A model generated the notes under the pieces. That model was not told the DNA's origin and made no database searches. It saw nothing but the letters and a program-made list of their open reading frames with translations. The position numbers and the translations under genes were made by a program. Of a stretch of 12,189 nucleotides of DNA, positions 1 to 7,050 are shown piece after piece (position 1 is the first letter of the stretch; each line of letters opens with the position of its first letter). The stretch comes from Syntrophomonas sp. UBA4911 (lineage in GTDB: Bacteria > Bacillota > Syntrophomonadia > Syntrophomonadales > Syntrophomonadaceae). The stretch lies in assembly GCA_002398105.1 (NCBI GenBank), contig DHCD01000082.1, positions 8,866-21,054 on the forward strand, written 5' to 3'.

Positions 1-1021
1 CCAGGTCAGGAGAAGACAATTCAACTTTTTGAATGCTTTTATGGGTTGGCCAGCCCTGGACGGCGTGAATTTTTTCTAAAGCGCTCCAGCCCCGAGGGGT
101 AAAGATGAAACTATAATTTTCTTTAAGCTGGGGGCGGCGAAAATCAAATGACAGGCAATCTTCCAGAGTTGAATGCAGGGGACCTTGAGCCCAGGCTTGC
201 CAATAGCGATATTTTATCTGGGACTGAGACTGCAGAAATGGATATACCCCCAAGAGATCCCGACTACGATATATATGGTAGCAGGGAAAGCAGGTATCTG
301 CCCAAAGTTCGAAGCCCAGAGCGGCAGCACGTACGCACAGGTGACGATCTTCGCCCCATAACGACAGGTTATAGATTTCATCATAATTGACTCCAGCCTG
401 CAGGCTGCGGCGGCTGAAAAGGGTGCAGGCGCCCAAGCCTCCAACCCGATATGTTCCCGGCTGACGCAGCATCGTTAAAAAATCTTGGGTCCGCTGCATG
501 ATCTCCTCCGGGGAAAGCTGCTCCCCCCGTTGGGCGGAATAGAGGGTATAGCTGTCTTTAAGCCAGACATTGGGCAGTTCCATGCTGTCTGCCTGAAACT
601 GGGTCCAGAAAATTTCGGAAATAATATCTTTATTGCTGGCCATTAAGTGGAGAAGGGTATCCGCGTGCAGCAGCAGATCGGAGTCGACCAGCAGAAGATA
701 ATCGTATCCTCCGGTTCTGCATTCCTGCATGATCAAATTTTTATTGTAGGCTACGCGCCAGATCAACTGTTCATTCCAGCGGTGAGTAATGTAATCTTTT
801 AAATAGGGAATGGTTTTGTGACTGCCGGACAGACAGTTTACCCGGGAAGCAAGCGGCCGGAAAGTCCGTAATAATTGAGATGATTCCGATTCATCGTTGT
901 CATCCACAAAGCAATAGTCCACCTGGCATCCGTCCTGACGCAGGTCCCGCAGCGAATCCAGAAAATATTGGAGAGTAGGCGGATCTTGCCGAATTGTACT
1001 GCCTATAAGTACCCGCTTCAT
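1..1021 (-). CDS. Glycosyltransferase (GT2/Anp1-like fold), C-terminus cut off by window edge
   Basis: I translated this from the minus strand: 340 codons stay open from an ATG at 1021-1019 to the window edge, so the 3' end is missing. The protein starts with a beta strand (MKRVLIGSTIRQ). It has a hydrophobic strand ending in a DxD-type metal/nucleotide-sugar motif (LLLVDSDLLL, D113 and D115). Further on are WGEDRHLCVRAAALGF (about 222-237) and a histidine in CYHIYR (H249), the arrangement expected of a GT-A glycosyltransferase acceptor/catalytic region. No signal peptide or membrane segment is visible, so it is probably cytosolic. The start overlaps the stop of the upstream gene by 4 bp (ATGA), with GAGGAG about 8 nt before it, so translation is probably coupled. 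The neighbours are another glycosyltransferase and a TPR protein, suggesting a shared glycosylation task. The sugar and acceptor cannot be told. The fold is fairly sure; the substrate is unknown. Confidence 0.8.
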   Translation of the reverse strand, partial: MKRVLIGSTIRQDPPTLQYFLDSLRDLRQDGCQVDYCFVDDNDESESSQLLRTFRPLASRVNCLSGSHKTIPYLKDYITHRWNEQLIWRVAYNKNLIMQECRTGGYDYLLLVDSDLLLHADTLLHLMASNKDIISEIFWTQFQADSMELPNVWLKDSYTLYSAQRGEQLSPEEIMQRTQDFLTMLRQPGTYRVGGLGACTLFSRRSLQAGVNYDEIYNLSLWGEDRHLCVRAAALGFELWADTCFPCYHIYRSRDLLGVYPFLQSQSQIKYRYWQAWAQGPLHSTLEDCLSFDFRRPQLKENYSFIFTPRGWSALEKIHAVQGWPTHKSIQKVELSSPDL

Positions 1022-3324
1022 ATCAATTTCTCCTCTCGGCATAGTTTTAACAGGCAGGAAGTCGGTGCAATTTTGGACGCAAGCTGACCGGCAAAAATCC
1101 GGAGCAGTTTTTCACTGCCTTCAAGCAGTAAGGGCAAATTCTCTTTTTTCTTACCGCCTGCTTGCACCGCTGTCTGGAGGTAATGCCAACACTGGTGATA
1201 ACGGTTCATTTGCGCATAGTTGAGGGCGATGGTAAAAAGATTATGGACATTCCAAAGTTGGCTTTGCTGCATCCACTTTTCCAAAGAAAAAAAGGCTTTA
1301 TCTTTAAGCAGCAATATTTGGCCTATAACCAGACTGAAAGCACCGGGATAAAGAGCGGCCCGGGTGAGATAATCCAATGCCCGGTCAGGCTGCTGCCGGG
1401 CAGCGTAAATGGCGGCCAGGGACGCCATAGCCTGGTAAGTCCCGGTACCGGAAGCGCAAACATATTTGGCCCAAGGCTCAACGGAGATTTTTATACAGTA
1501 CAGCAGAAGTTTCTCGGCCTCGGTTTCATTCCCGGCGGCATATTGGGCCAGGGCCAGAAGGTAGTGAAGATCCAAATAATCGGAATATAATTCCCGGGCC
1601 GGTTCCAGCAGCCTGATTACGCTGTCATAGCGGGAAAGGCCCATTAAGGCCAGGGCATAATGATAATAGAAGGTGGGCGGGAGGTTGGCGGCCCCCAGCA
1701 GCAATGCTTTCTGCATGGCCTCGACGGCCTGGGTATAATCATGGGCATAAAAATGCACCCGGCCTCTGGCATACCAGCTGCCGGCAGGATCACGACGGCT
1801 CAGCTCAATGGCCTTTTGCCAGTTCTGCTGTTGCTTATTGGTGCTATAAGCGGCAGAAATAAGAAAGTGGCGGTGCTTTATGGGAGTATTTAAAACCGGG
1901 AATGGCTTGGCGGTTAAATCTGAGGCCAAGGAGGCTCGACGGAACAATCTGACTTCTCCCCGTACTTCCGATTCAGCTTCGGAGTCAGTAAGGGGGGTGA
2001 AGATGGGAAGAAGATAAGCCTGATTTTCTGCTTTGAGGGCGGAAATAAGCTGCTGGCAGCTTTCCCGGGATAGAGATTCGTCTGCTTTTAACAGGAGTAT
2101 CCATTCTCCGCCGGCGTGATCCAGCACTTGCTGATAGAGCCGAGTACGGTTATCCGGCCAGGGCCCGGAAAAAACCCTGGCTCCAAATTGTTCGGCAATC
2201 TCACCGCTGGCATCAGTGGACTCCATATCCAGGTACAGCAGCTCATTGCCCAGTTCATTGACTGACTTAATGGTAGCGGGCAGAACCTCGGCCTCATCCT
2301 TGCCATAGAGGCAAACGCTCAGAACAGGATGATCTGCTTCCAGACATTCCCGCTCCACCTGCTGCAGCAAGGCTTCCGCACTAAGACCAAAGAGGTTTTC
2401 TTCGCTGGGATACCATGAAGGAGAAGCAGGCAGAGCCTGGTACCTCTTCAGAATCCGGGCCGCCTGGCTGAAACGGCCCATGTTCAGATAGCAGATTGCT
2501 TCCAGCATAAGCAGATCGTTAAAGTCGGGATAAATGGTCTGGTAATAAGATAATTGCCGGACCGCTTCCATATATTTGCGCAACTCCATGAGGGCAATTA
2601 TGGTCTTTTTGATCAGAATAGGGGCAAATCCCTGCCGCGGCGGGGTTTGCCGGACCGAATACTCAAAGCAGGCGAGGGCCTTTTCTCTTTGTCCGGCTCT
2701 CAGGTACTCGCTGCCCAGATTGTAGTAGTAAAAACCGTTTTTATGCTCTTCCGGATAAGACTGCAGTATTTTCAGGTTGCGCCGGGTTTTGGCTGCAATG
2801 TCGGCTTCATTGCTATTATAGCCGTGGTGCAGGATTTCAATCCCACTTGAACCGATGCTTTCCGGCTGGGAATGTTCAATGATAGAGGCGATTATTTGTT
2901 CATGGATGCGTCCCTGAAAACGGTAACTGTTACGGTTGCGGAACAGGCGAATGGCTGGAAGCTTTAAACGGCTGTTGGTTCCGGTGGTATTGATCACCTG
3001 GACCCAAAAGGCTTCGTATTCAGCTTGCCTTATAGTCTTGAGCAGTATTTCTCCGCTGCCTGGCGCCAGTTCCTCATCACCGTCCATAAAGAATATCCAA
3101 TCGCCTTGCGCCAGTTCCAGCGATTGATTACGGGCTTTGCTGAAATCATCGTCCCAGGCACAATGCGCTACCCGGGCTCCCCACCGGTGGGCCAGAGCAA
3201 CGGTTTGATCGCTGGAACCGGTATCGACCAGCACGATTTCATCCACATAGTCTTTTATACTGGAAAGGCAGCGCGAGATCTGGTGCCCCTCATTGCGGGT
3301 AATCATGCATAGACTCAGGGTCAT
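1018..3324 (-). CDS. Tandem GT2 glycosyltransferase-TPR protein with degenerate second GT domain
   Basis: This is a 768-residue protein if started at the ATG at 3324-3322. That start begins MTLSLCMITRNEG, as family-2 glycosyltransferases of the SunS/WcaA type usually do. It lies 1 bp after the upstream stop and 10 nt after GGGAG. An in-frame ATG at 3390 would add 22 unlike residues buried in the upstream gene. Domain order: GT2 (about 3-170) with VDTGSSD, the DGD metal motif (81-83) and RLFR...FQGRIHEQ (126-143); TPR-like helices (about 195-300, e.g. YYYNLGSEYLRAG); a second GT2-like domain (about 335-490); and more TPR-like repeats (about 515-720). The second GT copy follows the first strand by strand (LSVCLY, LDMESTD, GGEWILLLKADESL), but D81 is replaced by K413, so it may not catalyse. 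There is no signal peptide. By analogy it transfers sugar to a protein or surface polymer and uses the TPRs for binding; the substrate is inference only. Confidence 0.85.
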   Translation of the reverse strand: MTLSLCMITRNEGHQISRCLSSIKDYVDEIVLVDTGSSDQTVALAHRWGARVAHCAWDDDFSKARNQSLELAQGDWIFFMDGDEELAPGSGEILLKTIRQAEYEAFWVQVINTTGTNSRLKLPAIRLFRNRNSYRFQGRIHEQIIASIIEHSQPESIGSSGIEILHHGYNSNEADIAAKTRRNLKILQSYPEEHKNGFYYYNLGSEYLRAGQREKALACFEYSVRQTPPRQGFAPILIKKTIIALMELRKYMEAVRQLSYYQTIYPDFNDLLMLEAICYLNMGRFSQAARILKRYQALPASPSWYPSEENLFGLSAEALLQQVERECLEADHPVLSVCLYGKDEAEVLPATIKSVNELGNELLYLDMESTDASGEIAEQFGARVFSGPWPDNRTRLYQQVLDHAGGEWILLLKADESLSRESCQQLISALKAENQAYLLPIFTPLTDSEAESEVRGEVRLFRRASLASDLTAKPFPVLNTPIKHRHFLISAAYSTNKQQQNWQKAIELSRRDPAGSWYARGRVHFYAHDYTQAVEAMQKALLLGAANLPPTFYYHYALALMGLSRYDSVIRLLEPARELYSDYLDLHYLLALAQYAAGNETEAEKLLLYCIKISVEPWAKYVCASGTGTYQAMASLAAIYAARQQPDRALDYLTRAALYPGAFSLVIGQILLLKDKAFFSLEKWMQQSQLWNVHNLFTIALNYAQMNRYHQCWHYLQTAVQAGGKKKENLPLLLEGSEKLLRIFAGQLASKIAPTSCLLKLCREEKLI

Positions 3325-3325
3325 T

Positions 3326-4771
3326 TTAACTGCACTCCCATCTGAACAATTCTTCACCGGGGCTGATTGCAGGATTGGCACAATAAGCACTTCTTTTTTC
3401 CACGCTGCCCAGGCGTATTATCTGCTGCAGAGACTGGGGGGGATGGTCTTCAGCTTCCAGCAGCAACATTCGGAGACTGGCGGCCCATTCTGATAAAGCC
3501 TGGGCCAGGATCCCCTCATCCTTTTGCGTCTGAGCAATCTGCCAGAAGCGAAAAAAAGCCTGGGGATGGTCGCCTTCCGCCTGACAGGCCCGGGCCCAAA
3601 CCAAAAGATCTTCTTTTTCCGGATTTATCACCCGTTCCAACAGGTGCCGGGTCAGAGGATAAAGCTTATGAGCAAAAGCAGTCCGGCCCAAAAGGCGGTA
3701 GGCCGCTTCTCTATTATTGGCGCCGAGCGCCTCGGCAATGGCCAGAGCCAAGTCCAGGTCATGCAGCTGGAGCACAGCAACTGCGGTCTCCAGTAATTCC
3801 TCCCGAAAATTATCATTGGGGTCATTTCTGTCCTCTGAGAATATAAGCCGGTTAATAAAGCGGCAAGCCTGAACCATAGGGTCTTCGGGTAAACCGGCCT
3901 TATCCAGCAGAGGGGCAGCGTTGCGGCGAGGCTCTTGCTGCCAGTAAAAAAGGCAGATCTGCTTAATTAAAGCGGCTGAATCAAGCCGCTGCTGATCAGC
4001 CGATAATATTTCTTCAGCCTCTTCCCATTCCTTGGGCAGGCGCTGCCGGCATTGCCATTTCAGGCTTGCTGTCTCGGGACTGTCCGGGAGGTTATGCAAA
4101 AGTTTGAGACACTCCGGGTAAAAAGCATGAGCATACAGAATTGAGGCTATATTTTCAGTTTCCAGGTCAGTCTCGTCAAGCAGGTAGCGGGTAAATATCT
4201 CCCCCCCGGACGGAATCTGCCGCAACAAACGGCCATAGCGGTTAAGCAGGGAATCAGCCTTAATAGCTCCTAGCGCCAGACGCGTGTATTGGACAGCGTT
4301 AGCCAGGTCATGCCGATGTTCGTTGATTGCGGCCAGGTTGGCAAAGGCCAGATGGCGGTTTGCCCCTACGCTGCCGGCATAATCAGATGTTTCGTTAAAA
4401 TCGGTGTAGCGCTGAAACGCAAGGGCGGACTGCTTTAGCAGCCCGGCGTCATAATAGCTCAGGCCTTGTAGAAAATAAAGGGCGGTATAGTCAGGAAACA
4501 CGGCCAGACCTTCACGGATTATTTCCATGGCCTGGTATATATTACCCTGATCCCGCCAGCAGATGGCATAATCACGGTACAGCGAAGGAATTTTCTCTAT
4601 ACCCTGACGGGCCTGTTCAAAAAAACGGCAGGCCTCTTGCAGTTGTCCGGAGTGATACCGACTCAGTCCTAGCCTATACCAATAATCGGATTGGTCTGAT
4701 TCGTTAATCGGGTTATGACTACATGATGTAGAAGTTTTTTCTGCAGGGTCAATTCTGGGTTTATATTCCAT
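3326..4771 (-). CDS. TPR-repeat protein, first gene of the glycosyltransferase cluster
   Basis: This is a 481-residue soluble protein made largely of helical repeats. The clearest TPR units are at about 30-58 (YWYRLGLSRYHSGQLQEAC), 64-97 (ICWRDQGNIYQAMEIIREGL) and 97-125 (FLQGLSYYDAGLLKQSALAF). These carry the typical G/A-Y-A spacing. Weaker helical repeats continue to the C-terminus. The first 25 residues are polar and look disordered. No signal peptide, membrane helix or enzymatic motif is visible. The start is supported by AGGAGGAAGGA just upstream. It ends one base before the ATG of the GT2-TPR protein, whose own TPRs resemble it, so the two probably act in one complex or pathway. TPR proteins in such clusters are generally scaffolds; a specific role cannot be assigned. 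The repeat fold is confident, the function unknown. Confidence 0.8.
   Translation of the reverse strand: MEYKPRIDPAEKTSTSCSHNPINESDQSDYWYRLGLSRYHSGQLQEACRFFEQARQGIEKIPSLYRDYAICWRDQGNIYQAMEIIREGLAVFPDYTALYFLQGLSYYDAGLLKQSALAFQRYTDFNETSDYAGSVGANRHLAFANLAAINEHRHDLANAVQYTRLALGAIKADSLLNRYGRLLRQIPSGGEIFTRYLLDETDLETENIASILYAHAFYPECLKLLHNLPDSPETASLKWQCRQRLPKEWEEAEEILSADQQRLDSAALIKQICLFYWQQEPRRNAAPLLDKAGLPEDPMVQACRFINRLIFSEDRNDPNDNFREELLETAVAVLQLHDLDLALAIAEALGANNREAAYRLLGRTAFAHKLYPLTRHLLERVINPEKEDLLVWARACQAEGDHPQAFFRFWQIAQTQKDEGILAQALSEWAASLRMLLLEAEDHPPQSLQQIIRLGSVEKRSAYCANPAISPGEELFRWECS
3335..3339 (-). promoter_or_regulatory. Ribosome binding site deciding the start of the double glycosyltransferase
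   Basis: On the minus strand GGGAG lies 10 nt before the ATG at 3324, inside the last codons of the TPR gene. It supports the downstream ATG over the longer frame opening at 3390. Confidence 0.5.
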
Positions 4772-4865
4772 TATTTATCCTTCCTCCTCTACCCATACTA
4801 TGCAACGTTGACTCGAAGAGTTATAATCATTGGGCATTATGGGGAAATTCATCAAGGTTCTTTAA

Positions 4866-4894
4866 TTGAAGAGAGAATGCCAATCGGGTATAAT
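4866..4894 (+). promoter_or_regulatory. Sigma-A promoter for lepA
   Basis: TTGAAG (4866-4871) is followed after 17 bp by a perfect TATAAT (4889-4894). Transcription would start near 4901 and give a leader of about 40 nt before the lepA TTG start. Spacing and -10 are ideal for the housekeeping sigma factor; the -35 matches at four of six positions. Confidence 0.75.
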
Positions 4895-4917
4895 TTAAAG
4901 CATGATTTTTTGGCATT
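4876..4917. repeat. 8-bp inverted repeat bracketing the lepA -10 box
   Basis: AATGCCAA (4876-4883) and its exact complement TTGGCATT (4910-4917) lie 26 bp apart and flank the TATAAT and the predicted transcription start. A split operator is possible. The left arm lies upstream of the start site, so an RNA hairpin is not. An 8-bp match in a region this size can arise by chance. Confidence 0.35.
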
Positions 4918-4930
4918 AGACGTCTAAAAG

Positions 4931-4936
4931 AAGGAG
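4931..4936 (+). promoter_or_regulatory. Ribosome binding site supporting the TTG start of lepA
   Basis: AAGGAG ends 6 nt before TTG at 4943. No ATG lies in frame nearby upstream, and the protein from TTG aligns with the normal LepA N-terminus (RNFSIIAHIDHGKST), so TTG is the start. Confidence 0.8.
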
Positions 4937-4942
4937 TATATC

Positions 4943-6742
4943 TTGCAGAACAGAATACGAAATTTCAGCATTATCGCCCATATAGACCACGGTAAATCCA
5001 CCCTGGCAGATCGCTTGCTGCAGTTCACCGGTGCTCTAAGCGACCGGGAAATGCGGGAGCAGTTTCTGGACAAAATGGATCTGGAGCGCGAAAAGGGTAT
5101 AACCATAAAACTACAGCCGGTGCGCCTTAATTACCGGAGCCGTGACGGCCAGGATTATATACTGAATCTTATTGATACCCCGGGACATGTGGACTTTACC
5201 TACGAAGTGTCCAGAAGCCTGGCTTCCTGCGAGGGCGCCTTGCTGGTGGTTGACGCTTCCCAGGGAATAGAAGCCCAGACTCTGGCCAATGTATATATGG
5301 CCATGGATCTTAATCTGGAGATTGTAGGACTGGTCAACAAGATAGATCTTCCGGGAGCCGAGCCCGACCGGGTCAAGCAGGAGATGGAAGACGTACTGGG
5401 TCTGGAAAAAGAGGGCATCCTACCTATATCGGCCAAACTGGGTACGGGGATTGAAGAGGTCCTGGAAGCCATAGTGAAGCAGGTGCCGCCTCCCAAGGGA
5501 GATGAAAACGGGCCCCTGCAAGCTTTGATATTTGACTCCTACTTTGATTCCTACAAAGGAGCCATCTCCTATATTCGGGTTGTAAACGGCAGTGTCCGTC
5601 AGGGCGATATCATCCGCATGATGTCAAGCGGTAAAGAATTCGAGATATATGAAATCGGAGTGCTGTCGCCTTACATGACGGAAGTTGAAACTCTAAGCGC
5701 TGGTGAAGTAGGTTATCTGACCGCCGGGATCAAAAATGTCAAGGATACCCGGGTGGGTGATACCATCACTCTGGCTTCCCAACCGGCGGATACAGCTCTG
5801 CCTGGTTACCAGGAAGTCAAGCCTATGGTATATTGCGGGCTTTATCCCCTGGAAAACAATGATTTCGAGAGGCTGCGCGACGCTCTCGACCGGTTAAAAT
5901 TAAATGATGCTTCTCTCTTTTATGAACCGGAAACCTCCGATGCCCTTGGCTTTGGCTTCCGCTGCGGTTTCCTGGGCCTTTTGCATCTGGAAATAATCAG
6001 AGAAAGATTGGAGCGGGAATATGATCTCAGCCTGCTGGCTACCGCTCCCAGTGTGGTATATAAAATCGTCTTAACCGACGGCAGTGAAATATTGGTGCAA
6101 AATCCTGCCCACTGGCCTCCGGCACAAAGAACCGAGCGCATCATGGAGCCCTTCGTAAAAGCTTCCATCATGGTTCCCAATGAATATGTAGGGACTATTA
6201 TGGAATTGTGCCAGGATAAACGGGGCAGCTTCATAACCATGGAATACCTCACTTCGCAGCGGGTAATGATCAGTTACAAACTTCCCCTGTCGGAGATACT
6301 GTATGACTTTTTTGACGCCCTGAAATCCCGTACCCGGGGCTATGCTTCCCTGGATTATGAAATCAGCGGCTACGAGGTATCCAATCTGGTCAAAATGGAT
6401 ATCATGCTCAACGGGGAAATAGTGGATGCCCTGAGTTTCATTACCCACCAGGATCGAGCCTATTACCGGGGGCGGGCTACTACGGAAAAACTGCGTAAAA
6501 TCATACCCCGGCAGATGTATGAAGTAGCTATACAGGCAGCTGTCGGAAGCAAAATAATAGCCCGGGAGACGGTCAAGGCCATGCGCAAGGATGTTCTGGC
6601 CAAGTGCTATGGCGGCGATATCACCCGCAAGAAAAAGCTTCTGGAAAAGCAAAAAGAGGGTAAAAAGAAGATGAAGCAGATCGGCCGGGTGGAAGTACCG
6701 AAAGATGCCTTCATGAGTGTGATGAATATAGAGGATGAATAG
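4943..6742 (+). CDS. lepA: Elongation factor 4 / ribosome-associated GTPase LepA
   Basis: This 599-residue protein has the normal LepA length and layout. The GTPase domain shows the P-loop AHIDHGKST (12-20), switch I REKGITI (49-55), DTPGH (78-82) and NKID (132-135). Then come EF-G-like domains II and III, the LepA hallmark GFGFRCGFLGLLHLE, and the LepA-specific basic C-terminal domain ending DITRKKKLLEKQKEGKKKMKQ...MSVMNIEDE. All GTPase motifs are intact. LepA binds ribosomes and hydrolyses GTP; proposed roles are back-translocation of stalled ribosomes and 30S biogenesis or initiation. Translation starts at TTG. It has its own sigma-A promoter and is followed by hemW on the same strand, as in Bacillus and many Clostridia. 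I see no terminator after it, so read-through into hemW across the palindromic element is possible. Confidence 0.98.
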   Translation: MQNRIRNFSIIAHIDHGKSTLADRLLQFTGALSDREMREQFLDKMDLEREKGITIKLQPVRLNYRSRDGQDYILNLIDTPGHVDFTYEVSRSLASCEGALLVVDASQGIEAQTLANVYMAMDLNLEIVGLVNKIDLPGAEPDRVKQEMEDVLGLEKEGILPISAKLGTGIEEVLEAIVKQVPPPKGDENGPLQALIFDSYFDSYKGAISYIRVVNGSVRQGDIIRMMSSGKEFEIYEIGVLSPYMTEVETLSAGEVGYLTAGIKNVKDTRVGDTITLASQPADTALPGYQEVKPMVYCGLYPLENNDFERLRDALDRLKLNDASLFYEPETSDALGFGFRCGFLGLLHLEIIRERLEREYDLSLLATAPSVVYKIVLTDGSEILVQNPAHWPPAQRTERIMEPFVKASIMVPNEYVGTIMELCQDKRGSFITMEYLTSQRVMISYKLPLSEILYDFFDALKSRTRGYASLDYEISGYEVSNLVKMDIMLNGEIVDALSFITHQDRAYYRGRATTEKLRKIIPRQMYEVAIQAAVGSKIIARETVKAMRKDVLAKCYGGDITRKKKLLEKQKEGKKKMKQIGRVEVPKDAFMSVMNIEDE

Positions 6743-6770
6743 GGTTATTCATGGCGAAAAGTTATAGCGT

Positions 6771-6981
6771 GGTTGGATGCATAAATATTCCGTTGCTCGA
6801 GACTTTGCATGGGCATCACCAGCTGCTTGTCTCGCGTCTGAAGGGGGACGTTCCAATTCGCGTCCGTGCTCAGTGTCACTCTCCCCCCATCCGTGGGGCT
6901 CGCCCCCTTCCGCCGCTCGTCTTCGCAGGGTGATGCAGCCATGCTCCGTCGACGGCTCCTTCATATTTATGCATCCAAACC
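6771..6981. repeat. ~211-bp imperfect palindromic (MITE-like) element
   Basis: The ~308-bp lepA-hemW gap is mostly a long inverted repeat. The outer arms 6771-6788 and 6963-6981 pair over 18 bp with one bulged A; the core GGATGCATAAATAT (6775-6788) is exactly complementary to 6963-6976. Complementarity resumes inward: GCATGG (6807-6812) with 6939-6944, GCATCACC (6813-6820) with 6929-6936, CTGC (6823-6826) with 6925-6928, and GAAGGGGG (6840-6847) with 6903-6910. The centre has smaller dyads such as GGGGCTCGCCCC. The AT-rich ends and GC-rich core differ from neighbouring DNA. No convincing ORF lies in it, and I see no clear target-site duplication. A non-autonomous transposon (MITE), a decayed insertion-sequence end pair, or a large structured RNA are the candidates. 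Confidence 0.7.
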
Positions 6982-7050
6982 AAGTTTTTGCAGTGGAACC
7001 ATAGCGCCGCAAACTGCAGATTATATTATCGGTAGCATGAAGAGGGAGAT

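Larger units (their letters stand above)
4772..4942. other. Divergent intergenic region between the TPR/GT cluster and lepA
   Basis: These 171 bp separate two divergent transcription units. The lepA side has a good promoter and RBS (listed separately). The minus-strand side must hold the promoter of the TPR gene. The best -10-like hexamer there is TATAAC at 4825-4820, but it lacks a convincing -35: a TTGATG at 4855-4850 is 24 bp away, which is too far. A purine-rich Shine-Dalgarno (AGGAGGAAGGA) precedes the TPR start. No small ORF or structured RNA is evident. Confidence 0.6.

Noticed and set aside
148..444. Short open frames on both strands over the left-edge glycosyltransferase
   Set aside because: A continuous 340-codon minus-strand glycosyltransferase frame with motifs and a coupled start explains this DNA better.
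3325..3390. Longer start for the double glycosyltransferase at ATG 3390
   Set aside because: The extra 22 residues lie inside the end of the TPR gene and do not resemble a GT2 N-terminus. ATG 3324 has its own RBS and begins exactly at the family's first strand.
6071..6652. 193-codon minus-strand open frame within lepA
   Set aside because: It lies wholly antisense to a highly conserved part of LepA, with no domain resemblance or promoter; it is a shadow frame.
6743..6770. Rho-independent terminator after lepA
   Set aside because: No stem followed by a T-run was found. The large downstream palindrome ends in CAAACCAAGTTTTTG, where five Ts follow a few bases after the arm, but it is too long and interrupted to call a standard terminator.
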